A program made the position numbers and the translations under genes. Positions 41,578 to 50,886 of a stretch of 50,934 nucleotides of DNA are shown piece after piece. The DNA is from Acidobacteriota bacterium (lineage in GTDB: Bacteria > Acidobacteriota > Thermoanaerobaculia > Thermoanaerobaculales > Sulfomarinibacteraceae). The notes beneath the pieces are model-generated. The model did not search any database, was not told the DNA's origin, and worked only from the letters and a program-made list of their open reading frames with translations. Positions within the stretch are counted from its first letter, which is position 1, and every line of letters begins with the position of its first letter. The stretch covers positions 1-50,934 of the forward strand of contig JAHECW010000012.1 of assembly GCA_024641545.1 (NCBI GenBank), read 5' to 3'.

Positions 41578-43467
41578 TCAGCTTCCTCCCACGGTCCCCG
41601 ACCACTCCGTCGTGTTTCCTGACTCGAAGCCGTCGCTGAACAGGACGGCCCAATCACGAAAGACGGCAAAACCGCCCCAGTCGGACGCGGTATAGACGAG
41701 ACCATCCGCAACAGCGACCCCGATGGCGATGGGTGGGTCGACCGGATCGCCAATCTCCACCGGCGCGGCCGGGTTACTGACATTGAAAACCCTCAGGCCC
41801 GCGTAGGGGTCGCCCACGTAGACCAAACCGCCTGAAACCGCAACAGCCACCGCGAAGGCAGAGGCGCTTCCAACCAGCACCGGCGTTGTGGGTTCGCTCA
41901 CGTCGACGACTTTGAGGCCACCGTTAGAGTCCGCAACATAGGCGTAATTCCCCGACACGGCCACCGCCCACGCATGGCTAACGTCAGTGCACGCTCCAAC
42001 CTCTATGGGGGAGCCCGGAACGCTGATGTCGATGATCCGCAGACCACCCCAGCCATCGGCAACGTAAGCAAACCCTCCGGCAACCGCGACGCCCTGCGCC
42101 TGAGCCGGAGTGTCGATCGACGCAACTCCGACCGGCGCAGACGGATTCGCGATGTCGACGATCCGCAGGCCATAGCTGAGGTCAGCCACGAATGCGTAGT
42201 CGCCGGACAAGGCGACACCGTAGGCGTAACCGGGGGTATCGCTGGTCCCGACCTGAACCGGTGCAGCAGGTGTGGAGACATCGATGATCGCCAGACCGTC
42301 CTCTCCATCGGCAAGATAGGCATAGTCTCCGGATACGGCGATACCCGGGTTTGCCGTGTAGCTGTAGTAAGTACCGACATCGAAGGGCTGGGCGGGATCG
42401 GTGACATCGACGATTCGGAGACCCTCCTGCACCTCGGCGATATAGGCGTAGCCGCCCGACACGGCGACGGCGTCCCCGAGGCCGGGGGTGTCGATATGGC
42501 CGATTTCGACGGGCGACGAAGGCGAGTTGATGTTGAAGATGCGGAGCCCGCCGCCACCATCGGCCAGGAGGACGATGGTCCCCGAAACCGTCAGGTCATG
42601 GCCGGTACCATCGGTGTTCCCTATGTACCGCAGGTCCATCTGAGTCGGATCGCTCACGTCATAAACGATCACACCGCCGACGCTGGTGGTCACATATGCC
42701 CAATCGCCGAGAACCTCGACAGCCGTGCTGCCCGCAAGCGATGAGGAGTCCGCCAGTATCGGCGATGACGGATCACTGACGTCGACCGCCAAGAAGAAAC
42801 CGGAAGCCACGTAGGCGTGGGATCCACCGATCGCGACGGCATAGGCCGAGCCCCCCGAGTACGACCCGACTTCAACGAGACTGGTCGGGATCGAAACATC
42901 GATGATCCGAAGACCCTGTGTCCCGTCCGCCACAAACGCGTGATCACCCGAGACCGCCACCCCGTAGGCATGGCCCGGTGTATCGAGGGACCCGGTCTCG
43001 ACCGGTGCCGATGGCGTGCCGATATCGACCACTCGTAGTCCCTGTGATCCATCGGCAACATAGGCGAAGCCGCCCGACACCTCGACATCGTTCGCGTACC
43101 CGGGGGTGTCGATGGATCCGATCTCCACCGGCGTCGAAGGAGTACCGACATAGATCACACGAAGCCCCAAACTTCCTGCTGCCACATACGCGTATCCACC
43201 CGAAACCGAGATCCCCTGCACCACGCCTGGGAGGAGGATTTCTCCCACGACATGAGGGTTCGATGGGTTGGAGATATCGGCGATGAGCAAGGCCATCCCG
43301 CTACCGAAGTAGGCGAAGTTGCCATCCTTCGCGACGGCCTTCGCCTCCGAGTGCGGCAGCCAGCTCACAGGCTCGGGACAGGTCTGCGAAAAGACCGTGC
43401 CGGCTCCGCCGGTTATCACCATCAGACACACCCACACGACACCTGCTACCCACGATTCTCGTCGCAT
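41578..43467 (-). CDS. Secreted LVIVD-repeat beta-propeller-like protein with C-terminal DGFESGN..W tail
   Basis: 629 residues. A signal peptide (VAGVVWVCLMVITGGAG) precedes about 13 full and one partial repeat of ~42 residues. The consensus is roughly AVSGDYAYVADG..GLRIIDV, then S.P..PVEVGS.DTPG, i.e. the LVIVD family, expected to fold as beta-propeller blades. The last residues (LFSDGFESGNTTEWSGTVGG) match a short tail seen on many exported proteins of acidobacteria-like and xanthomonad genomes. Probably extracellular or surface-located; function unknown, perhaps binding or adhesion. The ATG at 43467 was chosen because it starts the signal peptide and has GGGGGTG upstream. Confidence 0.85.
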   Translation of the reverse strand: MRRESWVAGVVWVCLMVITGGAGTVFSQTCPEPVSWLPHSEAKAVAKDGNFAYFGSGMALLIADISNPSNPHVVGEILLPGVVQGISVSGGYAYVAAGSLGLRVIYVGTPSTPVEIGSIDTPGYANDVEVSGGFAYVADGSQGLRVVDIGTPSAPVETGSLDTPGHAYGVAVSGDHAFVADGTQGLRIIDVSIPTSLVEVGSYSGGSAYAVAIGGSHAYVASGFFLAVDVSDPSSPILADSSSLAGSTAVEVLGDWAYVTTSVGGVIVYDVSDPTQMDLRYIGNTDGTGHDLTVSGTIVLLADGGGGLRIFNINSPSSPVEIGHIDTPGLGDAVAVSGGYAYIAEVQEGLRIVDVTDPAQPFDVGTYYSYTANPGIAVSGDYAYLADGEDGLAIIDVSTPAAPVQVGTSDTPGYAYGVALSGDYAFVADLSYGLRIVDIANPSAPVGVASIDTPAQAQGVAVAGGFAYVADGWGGLRIIDISVPGSPIEVGACTDVSHAWAVAVSGNYAYVADSNGGLKVVDVSEPTTPVLVGSASAFAVAVAVSGGLVYVGDPYAGLRVFNVSNPAAPVEIGDPVDPPIAIGVAVADGLVYTASDWGGFAVFRDWAVLFSDGFESGNTTEWSGTVGGS

Positions 43468-43766
43468 CGACGGCACCCCCGGTCGAAGATCAGCCCCCGC
43501 GGATGACGAGGACCATGTCGATTGTACCATCTCAAAGCTGTCAATATTTATGAGACAAAGACCCTACTTCATGATCAGCAACAATTACCGCGGTAACCCG
43601 CGCTCGGCTGGCGAGCAAGTTGGGCCAAGGACCCGGAAAAGAAAAAGCGGAGCCGTTCCCGGCCCCGCTTCGCATGATTGTCTGTCGCACCCCCCCGGTC
43701 CGATTGGCGCGAGTGCCGCCGAGCGCCACCGCAATTCGTGCCGCCGGTCGCCGGCGGTGCGAATTG
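43468..43766. other. 299-base spacer between the LVIVD protein gene and the upstream aldolase gene
   Basis: Both flanking genes are on the minus strand. The part next to the LVIVD gene is AT-rich (about 43510-43590), with TTGACA and TACAAT on the minus strand, but they are only 12 bases apart, so no promoter is claimed. The rest holds the aldolase terminator and the GCAATTCG element. No gene is seen. Confidence 0.5.
43636..43670 (-). terminator. Terminator after the aldolase gene
   Basis: On the minus strand AAGCGGGGCC (43670-43661) and GGCTCCGCTT (43654-43645) pair with one G-U, followed by TTTCTTTT. It lies about 100 bases after the aldolase stop. Confidence 0.75.
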
Positions 43767-43767
43767 C
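43731..43767. repeat. GCAATTCG two-hairpin element, copy 2
   Basis: On the minus strand the element begins with the G of the aldolase TAG stop: GCAATTCG, a GC-rich inner hairpin (CACCGCCGGCGACCGGCGG), then CGAATTGC (43738-43731). It continues GGTGGCGCTCG..CTCGCGCCAATC, parallel to the sequence after the acyl-CoA dehydrogenase stop. Confidence 0.65.
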
Positions 43768-44816
43768 TAGGCGACGGTCACCTCGTCGCACAGGAACACA
43801 TCCTGGATTGAATTGAGCAGCTTGACGCCGTCGGCCATCGGCTTCTGGAAGGCCTTGCGGCCGGAGATGAGCCCCATGCCTCCGGCCCGTTTGTTGATGA
43901 CCGCGGTCGTCACCGCCTGGGCGAGATCGTTGGCGCCCGACGAACCGCCGGAGTTGATGAGGCCGATACGGCCCATGTAGCAGTTGGCGACCTGCCAGCG
44001 GGTGAGCTCGATGGGGTTGTCCGGCACGAGCTTGCCGTAGACCAGCGGATGCGTCTTGCCGAAGTTCAGCGCCGTGTAGCCGCCGTTGTTGGTCGGCTGC
44101 TTCTGCTTGACGATGTCGGCCTCGATGGTGACGCCGAGGTGGTTGGCCTGGCCCGTGAGATCGGCCGATGCGTGGTAGTCGGTGCCCTCGTGTTTGAACG
44201 CGGGATTGCGCAGATAGCACCACAAGACGGTGAACATCCCGAGCTCATGCGCCTGTTGGAAGGCGTCGGAGATCTCCATGATCTGTCGGCGGCAGTTCTC
44301 CGAACCGAAGTAGATGGTCGCGCCGACGCCGGCCGCGCCGAGGTTCCAGGCCTGCTCTACCGAGGCGAAAAGCGTCTGGTCGTAGAAGTTGGGGTAGGTC
44401 AGAATCTCGTTGTGGTTGATCTTGACCATGAACGGGATCTTGTGCGCGTATTTCCGCGACATCGACCCGAGCACACCGAGGGTCGAGGCGACGGCGTTGC
44501 AGCCGCCCTCGATGGCAAGCTTGACGATGTTTTCGGGGTCGAAGTAGATCGGGTTCGGCGCAAACGACGCGGCCCCGGAATGTTCGATACCCTGGTCCAC
44601 CGGCAGGATCGAAACATATCCCGTTCCCGCTGCCCGGCCGTGATCATAGAGCGACTGGAGCGACCGCAGCACCTGGGGGTTGCGATCGGTCTGCGCCATC
44701 ACCCGGTCGATGAAGTCACTCCCGGGAAGATGAAGCTGGTCCTTGGAAACGCCGGTGCACCGGTAGTCGAGAAGTGACGCCTGGTCACCGAGAAGTTCTT
44801 GAATTCTTTCGATCAT
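43767..44816 (-). CDS. fbaB: Fructose-bisphosphate aldolase class I (FbaB/DhnA type)
   Basis: 349 residues, very similar in layout to E. coli FbaB. Motifs: [89 protein letters not shown], and [20 protein letters not shown]. It cleaves fructose-1,6-bisphosphate through a Schiff base; this branch is common in archaea and in gluconeogenic bacteria. GGAGGAAT precedes the ATG. TACAAT (44843-44848, minus) with TTTCGC 17 bases upstream is a plausible promoter. The stop is fused to the GCAATTCG element. Confidence 0.95.
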   Translation of the reverse strand: MIERIQELLGDQASLLDYRCTGVSKDQLHLPGSDFIDRVMAQTDRNPQVLRSLQSLYDHGRAAGTGYVSILPVDQGIEHSGAASFAPNPIYFDPENIVKLAIEGGCNAVASTLGVLGSMSRKYAHKIPFMVKINHNEILTYPNFYDQTLFASVEQAWNLGAAGVGATIYFGSENCRRQIMEISDAFQQAHELGMFTVLWCYLRNPAFKHEGTDYHASADLTGQANHLGVTIEADIVKQKQPTNNGGYTALNFGKTHPLVYGKLVPDNPIELTRWQVANCYMGRIGLINSGGSSGANDLAQAVTTAVINKRAGGMGLISGRKAFQKPMADGVKLLNSIQDVFLCDEVTVA

Positions 44817-44905
44817 GGCTATTCCTCCGTAGTGGCGGGGGTATTGTATTCGATCCTGCCCGGCCGCGAAAACGCGCCCCGGCGAAATCGCTGAAAACCT
44901 GAATC

Positions 44906-46249
44906 TCATCCCCGCCCGTGGCGCACGAGAAACAAGATCCCGAGGACCGAGCCCTTGATGACGGTGGTGCCGGCAATGGCGATCCACACCGCCTCGACCC
45001 CGAGACCGAGAGCGACGAGCGCCATCGCGACGGGGACCCTCGCCGCGGTGAACCCGATTTCGACGGCGGCCGGCACGGCAGTCCACTGAGCGCCGGCAAA
45101 CGCCGAGAAACAGACCACTTCAAAAGCCATGAAGAGCTGGCTCAAGCCGGCGAGGAGGACATATGTCGTTCCGGCCGAGACCACCGCAGGGTCGGCGTTG
45201 AACACCGCCACCGCCTGTTCGGGGAATGACACCAGGACCAGGGTCACGGCACCCACCGGCAGGCACGTGAGAAAGAGGGTCCGCCATGTCGCGCGAGCCG
45301 CACGCGCAGGATTGCCGGCGCCGAGGTTCTGCGCCACAAGGGTGGTCGCGGCGGCGCCCATGCCCGCACAGACGAAGTAGTTGAGCAGCTCGAGCTTGTG
45401 GCCGACACCGAGGGCCGCCACCGCCGGTGTCCCGAAATCGGTGGTGACCTTGGTGAGAAAGATGTAGATCACCGAGAAGAAGGCGCCTTCGGCGGCGAGC
45501 GGCAGCCCGACCTTGAGCGCTCTCCAGCTCTCTTTCCCGGGTGGCCGCGCGAGATCCCGCAGCAGAGGGCGAAGTCCCATCGCTCCGAGGAGCCGCCAGC
45601 CCCAAACTGCCGACACGAGCCACGCCGAAATGGTCGCCAGCGCGGCCCCCGTCACGCCGAGGGCCGGGATCGGTCCGAGGCCGAAGATCAAGATCGGATC
45701 GGCGATCACGTTGACGGCCGCCGCAATGGCCAGCAGCTTGAGCGGAGTCTGCGCATCGCCGGTGGCGCGGAAGGCCGCCGACAGCCAGGTGAAGACGAAG
45801 TAGGCCGGGATCCCGAGCAGGATCACCCGGAGATAGCTCAGGCCGGCGGTACTGACGTCGCCCGCCGTGCCCATGAACACAAAGACCCCGTGGGCGCCCG
45901 CCAGCCCGGCGGTGGAGACCAGCGCCGAGCCCCACACCGCGAGCGCCTGCCCCGCCGAGGAGGCCCGGCGCGCTCCGGGTTCGTCGTCGGCGCCGACGGC
46001 GTTGGCGAGCACCGCACCCGAGCCGTTTGCGGCTCCTTCGCCGAGGGTCTGCGCGAGCCACATGACAAAGCCGGCGGTCGACGCGGCGGCGATGGCGACC
46101 GCGCCGACCCGACCGAGCCAGAAGGTATCGACCACGAGAAACCCGGCCTGGAGCAGGGCGGCGAACGCCGCCGGCGCCCCGAGGTGGAGGATCGCCCGAT
46201 CGATCGAGCCGAAGACCATGAGCTCGCGGTGGCGGAGAGCGTCATTCAC
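44906..46249 (-). CDS. MATE family efflux transporter
   Basis: 447 residues with 12 membrane segments in two matching halves: [20 protein letters not shown] in the first, and [20 protein letters not shown] in the second. MATE proteins export cationic drugs or metabolites using Na+ or H+. It begins with GTG at 46249 without a clear ribosome site; an ATG at 46219 ([10 protein letters not shown]) is an alternative. The substrate is unknown. Confidence 0.88.
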   Translation of the reverse strand: MNDALRHRELMVFGSIDRAILHLGAPAAFAALLQAGFLVVDTFWLGRVGAVAIAAASTAGFVMWLAQTLGEGAANGSGAVLANAVGADDEPGARRASSAGQALAVWGSALVSTAGLAGAHGVFVFMGTAGDVSTAGLSYLRVILLGIPAYFVFTWLSAAFRATGDAQTPLKLLAIAAAVNVIADPILIFGLGPIPALGVTGAALATISAWLVSAVWGWRLLGAMGLRPLLRDLARPPGKESWRALKVGLPLAAEGAFFSVIYIFLTKVTTDFGTPAVAALGVGHKLELLNYFVCAGMGAAATTLVAQNLGAGNPARAARATWRTLFLTCLPVGAVTLVLVSFPEQAVAVFNADPAVVSAGTTYVLLAGLSQLFMAFEVVCFSAFAGAQWTAVPAAVEIGFTAARVPVAMALVALGLGVEAVWIAIAGTTVIKGSVLGILFLVRHGRG

Positions 46250-46300
46250 GGCAAAGGAGGATACCAGGGGGGATGCTCGAGCGAGGACCGGAGGACAGGA

Positions 46301-46329
46301 CCGACGCGGGCCGAACGGACCCGCGTCGG
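46301..46329. other. Perfect 10-bp stem hairpin without T tract
   Basis: CCGACGCGGG (46301-46310) and CCCGCGTCGG (46320-46329), loop of nine bases, in the 111-base gap between the secreted unknown gene (46361) and the MATE gene, both on the minus strand. No T run follows on either strand, so its role is uncertain: RNA stabiliser or weak terminator. Confidence 0.5.
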
Positions 46330-46360
46330 GAATGACCGTTGTGGGAAAGCCGCGGTCGGA

Positions 46361-47002
46361 TTACTTGATCGTCACGTCCTTGAGATAAACCGGATCATTC
46401 GGGAACTCATCGATGGTGAACTTGTTGCCGATGTGGTCGAACCGGACCTTCGCCCCGACGAACAGTCTGCCGACGCCCTTTTGCCAGGTACCGTCAGCGT
46501 CCTTGTGGAACTTGAGGAGAATGAAGGAAAGCGGGTACTCGGCCAACTTGGAGCCGTCGGCCCCTTGCGCCTTGGAACCAAACCCGATGTAGAGGTTGGT
46601 GATCAGAATGACCTCTCTCGTTTCGTCTCGCACGATCTCGTTGGCGTAGCGCAGGGTCGACTTGCGGGGGTCTCTTCCCGGCCCTCTGCCGCCTCTGGGA
46701 TCGAACCTGGCGAATCCCGCGTCGGGTTGGTCGTTCATGGCGGTAGCGAGAGCGTGGTTGCCCTCGGACTCAAGGATCGAAACGAGCGCCTCCCGTTCTT
46801 CATCGGTCGACCACCGGTCGACACGGATATCGAGCAAATCAGACGCGGCCCGCTCGATCGCCAGCCTGCTGATCGCCCGTGCCTGGAAGGTGACCTCGGT
46901 CCCGGTATTGTCAGCCGCTTCCACGGCCGTCAGCGCGGTGAGAGCCGATCCCAGAACGGCGATCATGACTCCGAACTTCATCTTTTTGTACTGAGCACAC
47001 AT
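46361..47002 (-). CDS. Secreted protein of unknown function
   Basis: 213 residues. A signal peptide (KKMKFGVMIAVLGSALTALT, then AVEA) follows an ATG at 47002 with AAGGAGG seven bases upstream. The mature part is mixed alpha/beta with no cysteine and no motif I recognise; a Gly/Arg-rich loop (DPRGGRGPGRDPR) lies near the middle, and the C-terminal half is beta-rich (VILITNLYIGFGSKAQG, YPLSFILLKFHKDADGTW). Probably periplasmic. It lies between the MATE gene and the saccharopine dehydrogenase pair, on the same strand, but a terminator separates it from the latter. Confidence 0.7.
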   Translation of the reverse strand: MCAQYKKMKFGVMIAVLGSALTALTAVEAADNTGTEVTFQARAISRLAIERAASDLLDIRVDRWSTDEEREALVSILESEGNHALATAMNDQPDAGFARFDPRGGRGPGRDPRKSTLRYANEIVRDETREVILITNLYIGFGSKAQGADGSKLAEYPLSFILLKFHKDADGTWQKGVGRLFVGAKVRFDHIGNKFTIDEFPNDPVYLKDVTIK

Positions 47003-47114
47003 GGTATGCCTCCTTGTTCTTCAATCACTACGCAACTGTAGCGACAATGGTTCCTGAAAGAAATACGAGAAAATCGGCAGCGTCGCTCCCGCCGTCCAAA
47101 ATCGTCACTAAAGT

Positions 47115-47141
47115 TAAGAAAATGGGGCCGATAGGCCCCAT
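47115..47141 (-). terminator. Terminator of the argF-saccharopine dehydrogenase operon
   Basis: On the minus strand ATGGGGCC (47141-47134), loop TATC, GGCCCCAT (47129-47122), then TTTTCTTAAC. The stem is perfect and starts about 30 bases after the stop of the last gene. Confidence 0.88.
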
Positions 47142-47169
47142 GTCAAAAGTCGTAAAATGTGCTGGTGAA

Positions 47170-48504
47170 CTACGCTTTCGCCACCTCGACCGCTTCGGTG
47201 AACTTGATTCCGAGACGTTGAAGCTCCTCGAGCACCGGTTCGTAGAACTCGGGTATCACCGGGACGATGACTCCTGGTTGAGAGAACCGACCTTCGAGGA
47301 TGAACCGGACACCCACCGCTGCGGGCAGACCCACGGTGCGGTTCATGGATGAGTCGCCCCCGGGGATACCGAAATCGATCATGGTCGATGTGATGTGCTC
47401 TCTGCGATCGGGAAATTCGGCCATGAAGGTGTGTTGCAGCACCAGCATGTCCCGCTCACCCTGGTCGTATGACATCTCCTTCAACATCCGCGCGGTGAGG
47501 ATGTCCACCGGAGCAGCGGGACCGGGCAGCGGATCCGCGCCGAGCAGACCGAGCCACTCCATATTGGCGATCTCGGGACCATCGGCATCGATCCCGAGAT
47601 GAGCCGCAACCTTGTTCTTGAGGTCGGTGGTGTCGTCGGCGCCGGCCAGACGAGCGGTGACGTCGGCGTAGGTCTTCCCTTTGAGACCCGCCATGGCGTC
47701 GGTGCCGAGCCAGCCGAGACGTGCCACCTGCTTCATGGAACCACACCAACCCGGATTGCGCAGCGTGCCCCGGAACATGACGTCGCGCGGCTTGATGCCG
47801 TAGACGTCCTGGTAGGGCATGGAGTCACGGTTGGGGTAACCTTCGAGCTCGGTGGGAACGCCCTCGAGCGCGACATCGACCTTCCACACGTGGTCGAAGA
47901 GTTCGCGGCCGGGCACCTCGACCACTTCGCCGTAGCGCTTGTAGCGCGCGTTGTTGAGGCCGGCGAGCAGCACACCGCGCGGACTCCAGGAGAATTTGTA
48001 ACCGTAGGGGTTGTTGTTGGCCTCCGGCGCCGGCAGTCCACCGCAGTAGGACTGGAAAGTGGTGATCTCACCGCCCTCGGCGTGGACACGGTTGATGACC
48101 TTCATCGCGGTCATGTGATCGATGCCGGGATCGACACCGAGCTCGTTGATCAGAATGATCCCCTTGTCTTTCGCCTCTTTGTCGAGGGCCATCATCTCGT
48201 CCTTGACGTAGGAGGTGGTGACCATGTGCTTGCCCTCGTCGAGGCATGCCCTCGCGACCTGCGGATGGTACTGCCACGGCAGCAGACTCACCGCCAGGTC
48301 GTGTTCGGCGATGATCGCCGAGAGCCTGTCGGGTTCGGTGCTGATGTCATAAGCGATGGGAGTCCCGTTCGGGTGTCCGTGGATGATCTTCTCGGCCTTG
48401 GAAACTGTCCGGCTGGCCACGGTCACGGCGAACCCATGTTCCAACAGATAGCGGACGTGGGCGCGCACCACCAGGCCGGCCCCGAAGACGACGACTTTCT
48501 TCAT
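47170..48504 (-). CDS. Saccharopine dehydrogenase, LYS9 type (copy A)
   Basis: 444 residues. NAD(P) fold KKVVVFGAGLVVRAHVRYLL, then ELGVDPGIDHMTAMKVI, FQSYCGGLPAPEANNNPYGY, KFSWSPRGVL, LEGYPNRDSMPYQDVYGI, FRGTLRNPGW, and NRTVGLPAAVG near the end. This matches the glutamate-forming saccharopine reductase (LYS9; C-terminal half of human AASS), which interconverts saccharopine with aminoadipate semialdehyde and glutamate. AAGGGGAT precedes the ATG at 48504. Third gene of the argF operon, 34 bases after copy B. Lysine breakdown is the simplest role, but no lysine-ketoglutarate reductase gene is visible in the window. Confidence 0.88.
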   Translation of the reverse strand: MKKVVVFGAGLVVRAHVRYLLEHGFAVTVASRTVSKAEKIIHGHPNGTPIAYDISTEPDRLSAIIAEHDLAVSLLPWQYHPQVARACLDEGKHMVTTSYVKDEMMALDKEAKDKGIILINELGVDPGIDHMTAMKVINRVHAEGGEITTFQSYCGGLPAPEANNNPYGYKFSWSPRGVLLAGLNNARYKRYGEVVEVPGRELFDHVWKVDVALEGVPTELEGYPNRDSMPYQDVYGIKPRDVMFRGTLRNPGWCGSMKQVARLGWLGTDAMAGLKGKTYADVTARLAGADDTTDLKNKVAAHLGIDADGPEIANMEWLGLLGADPLPGPAAPVDILTARMLKEMSYDQGERDMLVLQHTFMAEFPDRREHITSTMIDFGIPGGDSSMNRTVGLPAAVGVRFILEGRFSQPGVIVPVIPEFYEPVLEELQRLGIKFTEAVEVAKA

Positions 48505-48538
48505 GCTCAATCCCCTTTCGCGGACGATGCCGCCGGTC

Positions 48539-49885
48539 TCACAACGGCTCGATTCTCTCCATGAACTCGAGACCCTCGGCGCGCAGGCGCGCGAGGATCG
48601 AATCGCAGATTTCCGGGTGACTCGGCAGCAGGCAGCCCCGCAGTTCGATCTCACCCGTCAACAACATCTCAACTGCAATGGCTGCGGGCAAACCGACGGT
48701 CTTTGCCATCGCCGACATCCGCAGCGGCTCGCCGTATTCGACCATGGTGAAGGTCTGCCTTTCCGAATCCCGGTCGCTCTCCGGGTATTCGACCTCCATC
48801 TCGTGGACGATGATCACCATGTCTCGCGACTCGGGCAGCGGCGCCAACCTGGTCTCGAGCAGATGGGACAACATGGCGGCCGCCGTGTCACCGCTGCACC
48901 CCGTCGGCTCATCGTCGAAGAGGCCGAGAAAACGGAGATTCTCCATCTGCCGGCTGGTGGGGTTGAGCTCGAGGAAGAGGGTGGCCGCAGCTTCGACGCG
49001 CTCCGGCGGGACCGGGATGGGCAGAAACATCTCCACCACCTCGCGTGGAGATCGACTCCCGAGGCTTGGAATGTGGATGGTGTCGTTGGTCAGCCCGAGC
49101 TTCACCACCTTCGACCAGGTCTCGCAGAAACCCGGATGGCGAAGGGTCCCCCGGATCATCGTGTGCACCCCGTTGAGACCGAAATGCTCCAGATAGGAGA
49201 GCGAATCGCGGTTCGGATAACCCTCGAGACGACCGACACCATCCACATCCACCGGCCAGGTATGGAGGAAGAGCCGACTCTGGGGCACGATGCGGATCCG
49301 CCCGTCCTGCAGGTACTGGGCGCCGGCGCCGCCCGAGGTCGCCACGTTCCACGGGTTCCAGGTCACCAGGTACTGCAACGGGTTGGAGAGCGAGTCGGGG
49401 GCCGGTACCCCGCTGCCGAACGAACGGAATGACCGCACCACTCCACCCGCATCGACGGTCGCTCGAACCGCTTCGGCCGCCATCATGTGGTCGATGCCGG
49501 GATCGAGACCCATCTCGGCGAGCAGGAGGACTCCCCGCTCGCGCGCCCACGAATCCAGGTTCTGTGTTTCCTTCTGGAGGTAGGAAACCGAGACCATGTG
49601 GACCCCGGCCTCGACGCAGAGCCGCGCCACCCTTCCCTGGAAGGCGGGGGCGAGGACGTTGACGACCACATCCGCGGTGCCGATCCAACTCGCCATCTGC
49701 TGCTCGTCCGAGGCGTCGAGGGCGATCGCGCGGCCGTTGGGATGACCGGCAATCCGTGCTTCGGCGAACGCGAGGTCGCGGTCGGCAACGGTCACCTGCC
49801 AGCCGTGGACGGTGGCGGCTCCGAGCAGACGTTTGATGACGTACGGGGCCGACCGACCTGCCCCGAGGATCAGAATTCTTCTCAT
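48539..49885 (-). CDS. Saccharopine dehydrogenase-like protein, divergent subfamily (copy B)
   Basis: 448 residues. Same fold as copy A: RRILILGAGRSAPYVIKRLL, EMGLDPGIDHMMAAEAV, GSGVPAPDSLSNPLQYLVTW, LEGYPNRDSLSYLEHFGL, IRGTLRHPGFC, AKTVGLPAAIAVEMLL. The segment YLVTWNPWNVATSG replaces the KFSWSPRGVL of copy A. The overall style is closer to the saccharopine dehydrogenase-like proteins of Bacteroidota than to copy A (from memory). A different substrate is possible. GAGGT precedes the ATG at 49885. It begins 20 bases after argF. Confidence 0.85.
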   Translation of the reverse strand: MRRILILGAGRSAPYVIKRLLGAATVHGWQVTVADRDLAFAEARIAGHPNGRAIALDASDEQQMASWIGTADVVVNVLAPAFQGRVARLCVEAGVHMVSVSYLQKETQNLDSWARERGVLLLAEMGLDPGIDHMMAAEAVRATVDAGGVVRSFRSFGSGVPAPDSLSNPLQYLVTWNPWNVATSGGAGAQYLQDGRIRIVPQSRLFLHTWPVDVDGVGRLEGYPNRDSLSYLEHFGLNGVHTMIRGTLRHPGFCETWSKVVKLGLTNDTIHIPSLGSRSPREVVEMFLPIPVPPERVEAAATLFLELNPTSRQMENLRFLGLFDDEPTGCSGDTAAAMLSHLLETRLAPLPESRDMVIIVHEMEVEYPESDRDSERQTFTMVEYGEPLRMSAMAKTVGLPAAIAVEMLLTGEIELRGCLLPSHPEICDSILARLRAEGLEFMERIEPL

Positions 49886-49905
49886 GGTTGGTGACCTCGC
49901 GAAGG

Positions 49906-50886
49906 TCAGCGACCCAGGGTCGCGACCATCACTGCCTTGATCGTGTGAAGTCGGTTTTCCGCCTCGTCGAAAACTCGTGACTGCGGCCCTTCGAAGACCT
50001 CGTCCGAGACCTCGCGGATATCGGGGAACTGCCTGGCGACCTCGGTTTCGAGGTTGTGGAACGCCGGGAGACAGTGGAGGAAGATCGCCTCTCGACGCCC
50101 GGTTGCCGCCATCACTTCCGGTGTGATCTTGTACGGCCCGAGCACTGCGGCGCGGTCGGCGATGAGCGCTTCCTCGCCCATGGAGGCCCAGACATCGGTA
50201 TAGACGGCGTGGGCGCCGTCGACTCCAGCGGACACGTCGGTGGTGACGGTGATCCTGCCGCCGGTCGCGGCGCAGATGGCGGCCACCCGGTCGACCAGGC
50301 CGGTTTCCGGGTGGAGCGGTTCGGGGGCCACGATCCGAACATCCATTCCGAGCTTGGCGCAACCCACCATGAGCGAGTTGGCCATGTTGTTGCGGCCGTC
50401 ACCGACATACGCCAACGCCAGACCATCGAGGTGACCGAACTCCTCCTGCACGGTCAGCAGGTCGGCGAGAATCTGTGTCGGGTGCCAGGTGTCGGTGAGC
50501 CCGTTCCACACCGGCACGCCGGCATACTCGGCGAGGGTCTCGACCGTGGCGTGGGAGAAACCGCGGAACTCGATCCCGTCGAACATCCGCCCGAGGACCC
50601 GCGCCGTGTCGGCGACGGTCTCCTTCTTGCCGAGCTGGATATCGCCCTTGCCGAGGTACTCGGGGTGGGCGCCCTCGTCGATGCACGCGACCGTAAACGC
50701 GCAACGCGTCCGGGTCGACGGCTTTTCGAAAATCAGGGCGATGCTCTTGCCTTCGAGGGTTCGGCCACGCAACCCCGCTCGTTTGTTGGCCTTCAGTGTC
50801 GCCGAGAGGACGAGCAGATCGCGGATTTCTTCCGACGTGAAATCGAGCAGCTTGAGGAAGTGACGACCACGGAGATTGCCTGCCAT
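49906..50886 (-). CDS. argF: Ornithine carbamoyltransferase (ArgF/ArcB)
   Basis: 326 residues, complete. Carbamoyl-phosphate loop [12 protein letters not shown], then [11 protein letters not shown], ornithine-loop DVWASMGEE, and HCLPAFH with the catalytic Cys. It transfers a carbamoyl group between carbamoyl phosphate and ornithine/citrulline. The sequence layout ([34 protein letters not shown]) resembles the catabolic ArcB side of the family, so direction is open. GGAGG before ATG 50886 fixes the start. First visible gene of the operon with the two LYS9-type enzymes. Confidence 0.94.
   Translation of the reverse strand: MAGNLRGRHFLKLLDFTSEEIRDLLVLSATLKANKRAGLRGRTLEGKSIALIFEKPSTRTRCAFTVACIDEGAHPEYLGKGDIQLGKKETVADTARVLGRMFDGIEFRGFSHATVETLAEYAGVPVWNGLTDTWHPTQILADLLTVQEEFGHLDGLALAYVGDGRNNMANSLMVGCAKLGMDVRIVAPEPLHPETGLVDRVAAICAATGGRITVTTDVSAGVDGAHAVYTDVWASMGEEALIADRAAVLGPYKITPEVMAATGRREAIFLHCLPAFHNLETEVARQFPDIREVSDEVFEGPQSRVFDEAENRLHTIKAVMVATLGR

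Noticed and set aside
41578-43467. LVIVD coding repeats as a CRISPR or DNA satellite
   Set aside because: The ~126-base period is the protein repeat; units diverge at DNA level and keep the reading frame.
43520-43600. Promoter of the LVIVD gene from TTGACA and TACAAT on the minus strand
   Set aside because: The two hexamers are only 12 bases apart, too close for a sigma70 promoter.
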